Positions 55,411 through 63,634 of a DNA stretch of 64,000 nucleotides are shown here, in pieces. A model generated the notes under the pieces. The model was not told the origin of the DNA. It ran no database searches and worked only from the letters and a program-made list of their open reading frames with translations. The first letter of the stretch is position 1. The number at the start of each line of letters is the position of its first letter. The stretch is from DATBGO01 sp963785765 (GTDB lineage Bacteria > Actinomycetota > Actinomycetes > Streptosporangiales > Streptosporangiaceae): NCBI GenBank assembly GCA_963785765.1, contig CAWAWM010000008.1:744001-808000 (forward strand), written 5' to 3'. Position numbers and translations under genes: made by a program.

Positions 55411-55680
55411 CTATCGCGGCTGTTCACTGCCAGCGGGCGGATCCGGGTCGTGGAGGCGGCGCACTTCCAGGATCTGCACCCCCAGCGTCTCCAGCCTGGC
55501 CAGGAGCCCGGTCAGGGCCGCCTGATCCAGCAGCGGTCCGTGCAGGACCGTCTCGACTGGCTCCACGGACGCGCTGAGCCGCTCATAGTCCAGCAGAGCT
55601 TCGGGGGGGAGTGGCCCTGCTACGCGGATCTCGTAGTACGACGGTCGCACCGCGGCCCCCAGCTGGTCGGGAATGGGCAA
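55411..55680 (-). CDS. Small conserved protein of unknown function
   Basis: 89 residues. PSYYEIRVAGPLPPEALLDYERLSASVEPVETVLHGPLLDQAALTGLLARLETLGVQILEVRRL (landmark) has alternating strand and helix, looks like a ferredoxin-like fold, and recurs in actinobacteria without known function. Good codon bias. Same strand as the cyclase, 20 nt upstream; operon likely. Confidence 0.65.
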   Translation of the reverse strand: MPIPDQLGAAVRPSYYEIRVAGPLPPEALLDYERLSASVEPVETVLHGPLLDQAALTGLLARLETLGVQILEVRRLHDPDPPAGSEQPR

Positions 55681-55727
55681 TCCTCTCTACGGTGCCCCTC
55701 CACGGTGCGGGGCGCCCCATGCACCGC

Positions 55728-55744
55728 GGGTGAGTTCGTCACCC
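55728..55744. promoter_or_regulatory. Outward-facing half-sites GGGTGA-N5-TCACCC between a small gene and LAL gene 2
   Basis: The same hexamers as the class 1 sites, at the same spacing but reversed orientation. GGTGA follows at 55746-55750, and AGGTGA and TCATCC occur within the next 35 nt, so half-sites cluster here. It lies 165 nt upstream of the LAL start 55909 and 48 nt upstream of 55680. Confidence 0.4.
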
Positions 55745-55908
55745 TGGTGAGATTTTGCGGGAGGTGATGACAGTTCATCCCGATGTACGAGAGATACATA
55801 GCGGGACGGGCTAGCCCGCATGCGAGAAGTCAGCTGCGCCGCGGCCAGGCGCAGTTTACCGCTCGAGGCGGCCACCGAACGGCTCGTCTGTCTGCCAAAG
55901 GGGGAATC

Positions 55909-58614
55909 ATGCTGACCAGTGCCGAGACGCGAACGGCGAGCCACGCCCGGGGAAATCCCGGTGGCGCCGGCGATCCGGTCCTGATGTCCAAGATCATCGT
56001 GCCAAGCCTCCCGGCCTGGGCTGTCCCGCGGCCGCGGATCGAAAGCCTCATCGCTGAGGGCGTACGTGGCCCGCTGACCACGGTCACCGGCCCGCCCGGA
56101 GCGGGCAAGACCATGGCGATCACCCTGTGGGCCGCCGCCCGCCCTGAGCCAGGCAGGGTGGTCTGGATCACCCTCGACGAATACGACAACCGGCCCAGGG
56201 TCTTCTGGTCCTACGTCGTGGCGGCACTACGCCAAGCCGGAATCGAGGTTCCCCGGGTCTCTTCGGCTGGAGCGCGCGGGACTGCCGTGGACCATGCGTT
56301 CCTGCTGCGGCTCGCAGCGGTACTGGCGGCGCAGGATCAGCCCGTCGTGATGGTCATTGACGATATCCACCTGCTGACCGATGCCGACACCCTGGACGGG
56401 CTCGCCTACGTGCTGTGGAATGCCAAGCCTGGCCTGCGCCTGGTGGCGTCGTCACGGATGGACCCGCTTCTGCCGCTGCACCGCTACCGGCTCAACGGTG
56501 AACTGACCGAGGTCCGGGCCGACGATCTCGCCTTCAGCGTCACCGAATCCGGCACGCTCATGGCCCAGCATGGTCTCACCCTGTCCGAGTCGGCCCTCGA
56601 ATCACTCACCGGGCGGACCGAGGGCTGGGCGGCCGGGTTGCGGCTGGCCGCGATCTCGCTGGTGGGACACCCCGATCCGGACCAGTTCGTCAAGGAGTTC
56701 GATGCCGAGAATGGCGCCATCACCAGCTACCTGGTGGAGGAGGTCCTGAACGCACAGCCCGCACCCATCAGGGACTTTCTGCTTCGCACGAGCATCCTGT
56801 ACCGGGTAAACGCAGACCTCGGCCGTGAGCTTGGCGATGACGATCAGGCGCCGGACGTCCTGCCGACCCTGGCCGAGACGAACGCGTTCGTCCGGCCGCT
56901 GGGGCACGGGTGGTACCGGTACCATCCGTTGTTCGCCGCGGTGTTGCAGCTGAAGCTGCGCCGCGAATGCCCAGGCCGGCTGCCGGACCTGCACCGGCGA
57001 GCGGCCCGATGGAGCTGGCAGCGCGGCCGGCTTGCCGACGCCGTGCGGCACGCGGGAATGTCGGGGGACTGGCAGCTCGCGGCCCAGATAGCGGTGGACG
57101 AACTCGCGATCGACCAGCTCATCGAACCACCGGGTCATCAGCTGCTGGCCGATGAGTTCCGCCGGATGCCCCGTGAGGCGGCGGGCACTGACCTGCAGTC
57201 GTTGCTGGTGGCCGCCGCCATGGAGCTGTCCGCGGGCAGCGACTCAGCTGTGACGTCGCTGGAGGCCGCGGAGAATATCCTCGACGATCTTCCCGCTGAC
57301 GATGCGGTCCAGGCCCGGCTGGCCGCTGCGCAGATCCGCCTGACCATCAGCCGCCGGGCCGGCGATCTCGAGGCGGCGACGGCGGCGGCCGGACAAGCGG
57401 AGGCGCTGCTGGAGCAGCTCGCCGAAGCCTTGCTCGCGCGGCATCCAGGCATCCGTGCCCGGGTTCTGGCCGGGCGCGGGGCCGTCTGCCTGTGGGCGGG
57501 CCAGCTCGACAAGGCCGCCGACATATTCAAGGCTGGCCTGGCTGCGGCCGGCGCCCCGGATGGCAGCTACGAGCGAGCCGACTGCCTCGGGTATCTCGCG
57601 CTCGTGGCGGCGCTGCGCGGGCGGCTGAGCCACGCTGCGGAGCTGGCCGGTGAGGCAGCGAAGACCGCGGAGAACTCCGACGACGGGATCGCCGAGCCGA
57701 CCCTGGCCGCCAGCATTGCCCTGGCCTACGTGCATCTCGAACGTAATGAGGTACAGCAGTCGGACGCGCAGCTGGTGCTGGCCGGTGCCGCCGTGCGGGC
57801 CCGCCCCGACAAGCTGATGAACGCGGCGGCCAGCCTGGTCGCGGCGCGCCGCCAGCTGGCCGAGGGACGCGCCGGGGCGGCGTCGGAGCTGGTCAGCTGC
57901 GCGCGGCAGGGCTGGTCGCCGCCGGACTGGCTCGAACACCGGCTGACCCTCCTCGACGCCCGGGCCAGCGCGCTGGCTGGCGACGTCACGGCAGCGGTTG
58001 ACGCGGCCACCCGCGCTGGCCAGCAGTCCAAGGCGGACGCGGCCGTGGCGGCTGCCCACGCGTGGCTGGCCGCCGATGACATCCCGGCGGCCAGGGCTGC
58101 GATGACGACGGTCATCGCGGCCGCGGGTGACCCCCGCGAGCCGGTAGGCCTGGAGGGATGGCTGGTCAACGCCAGGCTCTGCTACTCCAGCGGCGACCCG
58201 GTGCGCGGTCGTCGGTCTCTCGAGCAGGCGCTGCGGCTGGGTCGGCCAGAGCAGATCAGGCTGCCATTCGCGATGGAGCGGACCTGGATCAGGCCGTTGT
58301 TGCGCCGTGATCCGGACCTGGCTCAGGGCTTCCCGCAGCTGCTCGAGCCCGGCCCGGCGCGCCCGGGCGGGGTGGTCCCGTCCCGCCAGGACCCCACCGG
58401 CAAGCCAATGCCGCTGGTCGTGGAGCGGCTGAGCGGGCGTGAACGTGAGGTGATCCAGCACCTAGCCGGGATGCTGAGCACCGCCGAGATCGCCAGCGAG
58501 ATGTACATCTCGGTGAATACCGTCAAAACCCACCTCAGGAGCATCTACCGCAAGCTGTCAGCGGCGCACCGCGGCGAGGCGGTCCGCCGCGCCAGGCAGC
58601 TTGAGCTGATCTGA
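55909..58614 (+). CDS. LuxR-family transcriptional regulator, MalT/LAL type (2)
   Basis: 901 residues from ATG 55909 (AAAGGGGGAATC upstream). Walker A GPPGAGKTM (about residue 62; Met replaces the usual second Thr), Walker B VVMVIDDIHLL, then GWAAGLRLAAI and WYRYHPLFAAVL. A long TPR-like region follows. C-terminal LuxR HTH: LSGREREVIQHLAGMLSTAEIASEMYISVNTVKTHLRSIYRKL (landmark). Longest of the three LALs here. Convergent with LAL 3, with only 19 nt between their stops. Confidence 0.93.
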   Translation: MLTSAETRTASHARGNPGGAGDPVLMSKIIVPSLPAWAVPRPRIESLIAEGVRGPLTTVTGPPGAGKTMAITLWAAARPEPGRVVWITLDEYDNRPRVFWSYVVAALRQAGIEVPRVSSAGARGTAVDHAFLLRLAAVLAAQDQPVVMVIDDIHLLTDADTLDGLAYVLWNAKPGLRLVASSRMDPLLPLHRYRLNGELTEVRADDLAFSVTESGTLMAQHGLTLSESALESLTGRTEGWAAGLRLAAISLVGHPDPDQFVKEFDAENGAITSYLVEEVLNAQPAPIRDFLLRTSILYRVNADLGRELGDDDQAPDVLPTLAETNAFVRPLGHGWYRYHPLFAAVLQLKLRRECPGRLPDLHRRAARWSWQRGRLADAVRHAGMSGDWQLAAQIAVDELAIDQLIEPPGHQLLADEFRRMPREAAGTDLQSLLVAAAMELSAGSDSAVTSLEAAENILDDLPADDAVQARLAAAQIRLTISRRAGDLEAATAAAGQAEALLEQLAEALLARHPGIRARVLAGRGAVCLWAGQLDKAADIFKAGLAAAGAPDGSYERADCLGYLALVAALRGRLSHAAELAGEAAKTAENSDDGIAEPTLAASIALAYVHLERNEVQQSDAQLVLAGAAVRARPDKLMNAAASLVAARRQLAEGRAGAASELVSCARQGWSPPDWLEHRLTLLDARASALAGDVTAAVDAATRAGQQSKADAAVAAAHAWLAADDIPAARAAMTTVIAAAGDPREPVGLEGWLVNARLCYSSGDPVRGRRSLEQALRLGRPEQIRLPFAMERTWIRPLLRRDPDLAQGFPQLLEPGPARPGGVVPSRQDPTGKPMPLVVERLSGREREVIQHLAGMLSTAEIASEMYISVNTVKTHLRSIYRKLSAAHRGEAVRRARQLELI

Positions 58615-58633
58615 GCGGGCTGCCGAGCGCGCG

Positions 58634-60937
58634 TCACAGGATGCCGGCCTCGCGGCCTTGCTCCACGGCGTCGGGCCGTGTCGAAACACCCAGCTTGCGG
58701 TAGATCGCCTGCACATGGGTCTTGATCGTGTTCTGGGACAGGTGCAGCTCCCGGCCGATCTCGCGGAGCGAGAGCGTGCCCCGGAGCAGCCGCAGCACCG
58801 CCACTTCACGTTCGGTGAGCGGGTCCGCCAGGGAGGCCGCTCGGGACGGGCCCGCGATCAGCCGGTCCAGGTGGTCCAGCCGGGCTCGCTGCGCCTCGGC
58901 CCCGTCCGGTGCCGAGGCCAGCAACTGCCTGACCTCATCGACGCGCGCTGCGGCGCCACTACTATCGCCCAGGTCGAGCAGCACCGGGGCGAGCCTGAGC
59001 AGGATCTCCACCGTTGGCCAGGGGCTGATCCCCGACCATCGCCGACGTGGCCGGAGCGCCTGCTCCAGCTCGCTGCGGGCCTCGTGCAGCCGTCCTTGCG
59101 CGGCGTAGACAGCACCAGTAGCCGCGTAACCCAGGGCGGTCAGTGGCGCCTCGCCGAGACCGACGCCCCGGGTCACGATTTCGCCGGCCGAGCGCGCCAG
59201 CTCCGCGGCTTCGGCGAGCCGTCCTTCCTCGGTCGCGATCAGGGCCTTGACGGCGAAGGCGAGCATGCGCACCACCGCGATGGCCGGATTGCCTGCCAGC
59301 GCCTCCTCCGCGTGCGCGGCCGCGGGTTCGAGGGCGCCGCAGAGATAGAGCGCAAAGGCATTGGCGGTCCGCGCCAGCGCATACCAGGGTGACGACCGGT
59401 CCCCTTCCAGGGATACGGCCAGGGCCGCGGCCTCGCGCATCGGCCTGACGCCGTCGAATCCGAAGGTACCTTGCACGAGCGCCGCGGAGAATTGCATGGA
59501 CCGCATGCCGTCAGGTAGCGGCCCCGGGTACTCGCCCGCCGCCACTATCGGCAGCCAGCGCCGCAGCGATTCGCGATCGCCGGTGAGCGCAGCGGCCCAG
59601 GCCGCGCAGTGCGCGGCCAGCGGGCTGGCGGCGATGGCGCTGTCCCCGACGGAGCGCATCCAGCTGCGGACCGTCGGCGCCCGGCCGGAGTCTACGTAGG
59701 CGTACCAGTGCTGCGCGATGAGCTCGACGGCTCCGGCGGTGTCGCCGCCCGCGATCGCATGCCGGATCGCCTCGTCAGCCGATCCCGACTGCCGGTGCCA
59801 GGCACTCGCCCGGTTATGCAAGCTGGTCACGACGTCCGGCTCGGTCCTGGCCAGCTCACCGCGGAGCACCTGGGCGAAGAGATGGTGGTAGCGGTACCAC
59901 TGCCTGGTGTCGTCGAGCGGCACGACGAAGAGGTTCTCCCGCTCCAGGATTTCGATGATCTCCGCCGCGTTGGACGATCCGACCACCGCGTCGCACAGCG
60001 GCGCGCAGAAGCTGTGCAGAACGGCCGTCCGGGCCAGGAACTGTCGCGTCTCGTCGGGCTGACGGCTGAGTACCTCCTCGGCCAGGAAGTCGACGATGAA
60101 GCGGTTGCCGCCGGTGAACTGGCGGATGAAGGCGCCCGGCGCGGGATGACCGCGCAGCGAGAGCGCCGCCAGGTATACCCCGGCAGGCCACCCCTCGGTC
60201 CGTTCGACGAGTTCGGTCAAGTCGCCGTCATCGAGGTCGACTCCCGCCACGGCACGGACCAGCGAGGCGGCCTCCGCAGCCGCGAAGCGCAGCTCGGGCG
60301 CCCGCACTTCCAGCATTTCGCCGGCGGCGCGCAGCCGCGCCAGCGGCAGCGGCGGGTTCGTCCGCGTGATGAGCACGATCTGGGCCGAGGACGGGAGGTG
60401 AAGCAGCAGGAAAGCCAGCTGGGCATGGCACCGGTAGTCCTTGACCAGATGGTAGTCGTCAAGGACCAGAATCACCGGCGCCGAGAGCGCAGCCAGCTCG
60501 TTGACCAGGAGCGGGAGCACGGTCCCGGTCACATCGGGGATCTGGGCCCGGAGCGCCTGCCGGAGCTCAGCGCCGCCCAGGTCAGGGCAGGCTCGCTGCA
60601 GCGCGTGCACGATGTGCCACCACAGCCTGCCCGGGTCATCATCCCTGTCATCGAGCGAGATCCAGGCGAACGGCCGGTCCTCCGCGGCGCTGGCGCGCCA
60701 CTGCGCGATGAGCGTGGTCTTCCCGAAGCCCGCCGGGGCGTCAACCAGGACGAGCTTGACGGCCGTCCCGGCCAGATCCTGAATGAGCCCGCGACGCTCC
60801 ACCCACTCCTTGCGCTGGCTCGGAGCGTGGAACTTGGTCTCGATCGGCACGTCGGTGGGCACGCTCGACGTCGGCACGGGCACTGCCCGCAGACCGCGCT
60901 TTCCGGACGGACTCGCTTCGCTCACCTGTTTGATCAT
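58634..60937 (-). CDS. LuxR-family transcriptional regulator, MalT/LAL type (3)
   Basis: 767 residues. Walker A DAPAGFGKTT (about residue 55), Walker B VILVLDDYHLV, GWPAGVYLAAL, WYRYHHLFAQVL, a TPR-like middle, and a C-terminal HTH beginning LADPLTEREVAVLRLLRG and ending IKTHVQAIYRKLG. More similar to LAL 1 than to LAL 2 in the NTPase part. Divergent from the DUF1269 gene; the 150-nt gap contains a class 1 palindrome 64 nt from this start, so autoregulation is possible. Confidence 0.93.
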   Translation of the reverse strand: MIKQVSEASPSGKRGLRAVPVPTSSVPTDVPIETKFHAPSQRKEWVERRGLIQDLAGTAVKLVLVDAPAGFGKTTLIAQWRASAAEDRPFAWISLDDRDDDPGRLWWHIVHALQRACPDLGGAELRQALRAQIPDVTGTVLPLLVNELAALSAPVILVLDDYHLVKDYRCHAQLAFLLLHLPSSAQIVLITRTNPPLPLARLRAAGEMLEVRAPELRFAAAEAASLVRAVAGVDLDDGDLTELVERTEGWPAGVYLAALSLRGHPAPGAFIRQFTGGNRFIVDFLAEEVLSRQPDETRQFLARTAVLHSFCAPLCDAVVGSSNAAEIIEILERENLFVVPLDDTRQWYRYHHLFAQVLRGELARTEPDVVTSLHNRASAWHRQSGSADEAIRHAIAGGDTAGAVELIAQHWYAYVDSGRAPTVRSWMRSVGDSAIAASPLAAHCAAWAAALTGDRESLRRWLPIVAAGEYPGPLPDGMRSMQFSAALVQGTFGFDGVRPMREAAALAVSLEGDRSSPWYALARTANAFALYLCGALEPAAAHAEEALAGNPAIAVVRMLAFAVKALIATEEGRLAEAAELARSAGEIVTRGVGLGEAPLTALGYAATGAVYAAQGRLHEARSELEQALRPRRRWSGISPWPTVEILLRLAPVLLDLGDSSGAAARVDEVRQLLASAPDGAEAQRARLDHLDRLIAGPSRAASLADPLTEREVAVLRLLRGTLSLREIGRELHLSQNTIKTHVQAIYRKLGVSTRPDAVEQGREAGIL

Positions 60938-61001
60938 CGGCAGGACGGGCCCGGCCGGTCAAGAGGTCTAAGGTCCTTGATCCGTTTGAGGGCCAGAGCG
61001 C

Positions 61002-61020
61002 ATCACCCGTCGCGGGTGGC
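61002..61020. promoter_or_regulatory. 19-bp palindrome, class 1 site (DUF1269 / LAL 3 divergent promoter)
   Basis: Core TCACCC-GTCGC-GGGTGG; one mismatch in the right arm. It lies 67 nt upstream of ATG 61088 and 64 nt upstream of the LAL 3 start on the other strand. Confidence 0.7.
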
Positions 61021-61087
61021 GCGCGCGGGCGCCCGGCTTGATGGACTGAGTGCTGGCTTGACCGGCATTAAGCAGAAAGAGAAGGCA

Positions 61088-61582
61088 ATGGCTGATCTGA
61101 TCGCGATCGGGTACCCCGACACCACCACCGCCGAGGCGGCTGCCGATGAGGCCCGGCAGCTCGCGCGTGACCTCATCATCGAGCCGGACGCAATCGCCGT
61201 GATCGTGCGGGACGCGGACGGCGACTACCACGTCCACACCCATCACCACCTGGTCGGCCGCGGGGCCAGCTGGGGCATGTTCTGGGGACTGCTGTTCGGC
61301 GTGCTGTTCTTCGTGCCGGTCTTCGGGATCGCCATCGGGGCCGGGCTGGGCGCCCTGATGGGCAAGGTCACCAAGTCCGGCATCGACGCTCAGTTCCAGG
61401 AGCAGGTCCGCGGCTTGATCAAGCCGGGCACCTCCGCGCTGTTCCTCATGGTGGAGAAGGTCACCCCGGACAAGGCCGTCGACGCGCTGAAGAAGTATGG
61501 CGGCACCGTACTGAAGACCTCCCTGTCCAAGGAGGGCGAGAAGGAACTGCAGGATGCGCTGCATGGCGGAAGTGCCGCCTAA
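61088..61582 (+). CDS. DUF1269 membrane protein
   Basis: 164 residues from ATG 61088 (GAGAAGG upstream). MADLIAIGYPDTTTAEAAADEARQL and the Gly-rich membrane hairpin GASWGMFWGLLFGVLFFVPVFGIAIGAGLGALMG (landmark) are typical of DUF1269, followed by SALFLMVEKVTPDKAVDALKKYGGTVLKTSLS. Found widely in actinobacteria and often stress-induced; function unknown. An inter-arm hairpin terminator may follow at 61649. Confidence 0.85.
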   Translation: MADLIAIGYPDTTTAEAAADEARQLARDLIIEPDAIAVIVRDADGDYHVHTHHHLVGRGASWGMFWGLLFGVLFFVPVFGIAIGAGLGALMGKVTKSGIDAQFQEQVRGLIKPGTSALFLMVEKVTPDKAVDALKKYGGTVLKTSLSKEGEKELQDALHGGSAA

Positions 61583-61648
61583 CCAGCTCAGCCAGCACCG
61601 GCCGGCCGTCCCGCCCGAGCGCGGTCCGGCGGCGGGCTAGCACGCAGG

Positions 61649-61677
61649 CACGGTCGGCCGGCAACTGGCCGGCCGTG
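61649..61677 (+). terminator. Hairpin downstream of the DUF1269 gene
   Basis: CACGGTCGGCC-7 nt-GGCCGGCCGTG forms an 11-bp stem with one G-U pair. No T-tract. Confidence 0.6.
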
Positions 61678-61734
61678 TCATCCGTCCCGGCCGGGCCATC
61701 CGGCCGGGACGCGACCCGGACGGACGTGGCGCAT

Positions 61735-61911
61735 ATGTGGTTCCTCTCGATCGGGCTGGGCGTCCTTTACCTGGTCCTGCTGTTCACGGTGGCCCTCATC
61801 ACCTTCCGCAAGGGCCACTGGGTCCTGGGCATCATCGGCATCTTCATCCCCATCCTGTGGGTACTGGGCGCGATCCTGCCCGCCAGGCCCGGCTCGTCAT
61901 ACCGGCGCTGA
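61735..61911 (+). CDS. Small two-TM membrane protein
   Basis: 58 residues from ATG 61735; GTG 61726 is an alternative. Two hydrophobic segments (LSIGLGVLYLVLLFTVALITF and WVLGIIGIFIPILWVLGAIL) are separated by RKGHW and end in a basic tail. The pattern resembles the short PLDc_N-like or superinfection-immunity type proteins, but no family is certain. Follows the DUF1269 terminator. Confidence 0.6.
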   Translation: MWFLSIGLGVLYLVLLFTVALITFRKGHWVLGIIGIFIPILWVLGAILPARPGSSYRR

Positions 61912-61936
61912 CTCGGACCGCGCGATATCAGCTGCG

Positions 61937-63631
61937 CTAGCGGCGCGCGGCGGCGGGGCCGGGGCGCGATCGCGCGCCGAGGATCCGGCCGGACCCGGCC
62001 GCCGCCCGGTGTACCCCGGTGGGCGGGGAGGCTGTGTCGTGGCCCGCCATCGCCGCATCCCACAGCGAGGCCAGTTCGGCGGCTTTCCCCGGATAGCTGG
62101 CGGCCACGTCATGAAGCTCGGCCCGGTCGGTGGCGACGTGATACAGCTCCCAGCGGCCTGCCGCGCCGGTCTTGCTGGCCGCGCTGGTCTTGCTGGCCGC
62201 GGCGGGGCCGCGGGCCGCGATGGCCTTCCAGCCGTCGGCATAGATCGCACGTGCGCCTGCTGCCTGGTAGTGCTGGAGAAGCCGGTTGCTCGGCGCATCG
62301 GGCGCCGTGAACGTGTACCGCATGCTCACACCGTTGCTGGGCCGGCGCGCAATTCCCCGGTCGCCTTGGGCCAGGTCGAGGCCGGCGCGGTCGAGGTCGG
62401 CCGGGTCGAGGTCGGCCGGGTCGAGGTCGGCCGGGTCGAGGTCGGCGCAGTGCAGGATCGTCGGCACGATGTCGGCCGCGTGATGGTACTGATCGCGTAC
62501 GCCGCCCGCGACGTCCCGCATCTCGCGCAGCCAGCTGATGATCAGGGGGCTGGCCACGCTGCCTCCGGGTGACTGCTGCCGGATCGCGTTGTAGGGCGTC
62601 CTGAGGGCCAGTGCCCAGCCGACCGGAAAGAGGTAGCTGTCGGGGCTGACCGCGTTGGCCGAGCAGACCACCACGATGGTGTCATCCAGCTGACCTGACT
62701 CCGCCAGGTAATCCAGCAGCCGCCCCACTTGGTGATCGTTATAGGAGCACAGGCCAGCGTAGGATTCCGCGTCACGATTGCAGAGCTGGCGCTGCTCCTC
62801 GCTCAGGGACCGCCAGGGCCGCCATACCTCGGCCTGGGCCCGGGGCCTGCTCGCGGGAAGCTGGTCAGCCGGGGCCAGCCCGGTGCTGTCGGGCACGACG
62901 CCGAGCCGTTTCATGTTGCCGAGCACGATCTCGCGGTACCGGTCGTAGCCCATCCCGAACCTGCCGCGGTACATGTCAATCCAGTCCCGCGGGGAACTTT
63001 GCGGGGCGTCGTCCGCGCCGAAGGACAGGTAGCAGAACCAGGGCCGCCCGGGGGCAGTCCTGGACCCGTCGCGGAGGAACTCCATGGCCGTGTCAGCTAG
63101 ATCCCTGCTCAGGTGGTAGCCGTCGGCGGGCGGATACGGCTGATCGACATACTGATTGTCGTAGACCAGATCGGGATACCAGTTGCTGGTCTGGCCGCCG
63201 AGAAAACCGTAGTAGCGGTCGAAGCCGCGCCGCAGCGGCCAGCCGCGGCGCGAGCCTGCCATCCCGAACGCTTCCGCCGGGCTGAGCTGCCATTTGCCCA
63301 CGCAGTACGTGCGGTAGCCGCGCTCAGCCAGGATCTCGGCCACGGTGGCCGCCGCCGGCGGGATGACGGCAGCCGAGGCCGCTCGGCCGGCGTCCCAGTC
63401 CTGTCCGGTCAGCAGGCACGAACGCGTCCGGGACGAAAGGGCGGGCGTGTGCCACTGCGAGTAGCGCAGCCCCCGCGCGGCCAGCCGTTTCATGGCCGGC
63501 ATGTCGATGAGCCCGCCGAACGCGTCCCAGGCCGCGATGCTGGCGTCCTCCCAGACGATGTACAGCACATTGGGCGGGCCTATGCGAGCATCAACCGCGG
63601 CCGTCGCGGCGTCACGCTCCGCCGGCTGCAT
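61937..63631 (-). CDS. Sulfatase-family protein with an altered active-site signature
   Basis: 564 residues of the alkaline-phosphatase-superfamily sulfatase type: NVLYIVWEDASIAAWDAFGG (metal-binding region, though the usual DD is ED), QWHTPALSSRTRSCLLTG, YRTYCVGKWQLSP, DRYYGFLGGQTSNWYPDL and SYNDHQVGRLLDYL. Canonical actinobacterial arylsulfatases have ALCSPTRSCLLTG; here formylglycine Cys is Ser and the CxPxR Pro is Arg (SSRTR). Anaerobic maturases can act on Ser-type sulfatases, and such an enzyme is encoded at 12676-14142. No signal peptide is evident. An acidic DLDPA repeat is inserted near residue 405. Function could be a phosphodiesterase rather than a sulfatase. Confidence 0.85.
   Translation of the reverse strand: MQPAERDAATAAVDARIGPPNVLYIVWEDASIAAWDAFGGLIDMPAMKRLAARGLRYSQWHTPALSSRTRSCLLTGQDWDAGRAASAAVIPPAAATVAEILAERGYRTYCVGKWQLSPAEAFGMAGSRRGWPLRRGFDRYYGFLGGQTSNWYPDLVYDNQYVDQPYPPADGYHLSRDLADTAMEFLRDGSRTAPGRPWFCYLSFGADDAPQSSPRDWIDMYRGRFGMGYDRYREIVLGNMKRLGVVPDSTGLAPADQLPASRPRAQAEVWRPWRSLSEEQRQLCNRDAESYAGLCSYNDHQVGRLLDYLAESGQLDDTIVVVCSANAVSPDSYLFPVGWALALRTPYNAIRQQSPGGSVASPLIISWLREMRDVAGGVRDQYHHAADIVPTILHCADLDPADLDPADLDPADLDRAGLDLAQGDRGIARRPSNGVSMRYTFTAPDAPSNRLLQHYQAAGARAIYADGWKAIAARGPAAASKTSAASKTGAAGRWELYHVATDRAELHDVAASYPGKAAELASLWDAAMAGHDTASPPTGVHRAAAGSGRILGARSRPGPAAARR
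62390..62446. repeat. Tandem 15-bp repeat in the sulfatase gene (DLDPA)
   Basis: GTCGAGGTCGGCCGG occurs three times perfectly and once partially. On the coding strand it encodes Asp-Pro-Ala-Asp-Leu repeats inserted in a surface loop. Confidence 0.85.
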
Positions 63632-63634
63632 GGC

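Noticed and set aside
59609..61087. Long + strand frame running into the DUF1269 gene
   Set aside because: It is antisense to LAL 3; only the part from ATG 61088 has a ribosome site and DUF1269 motifs.
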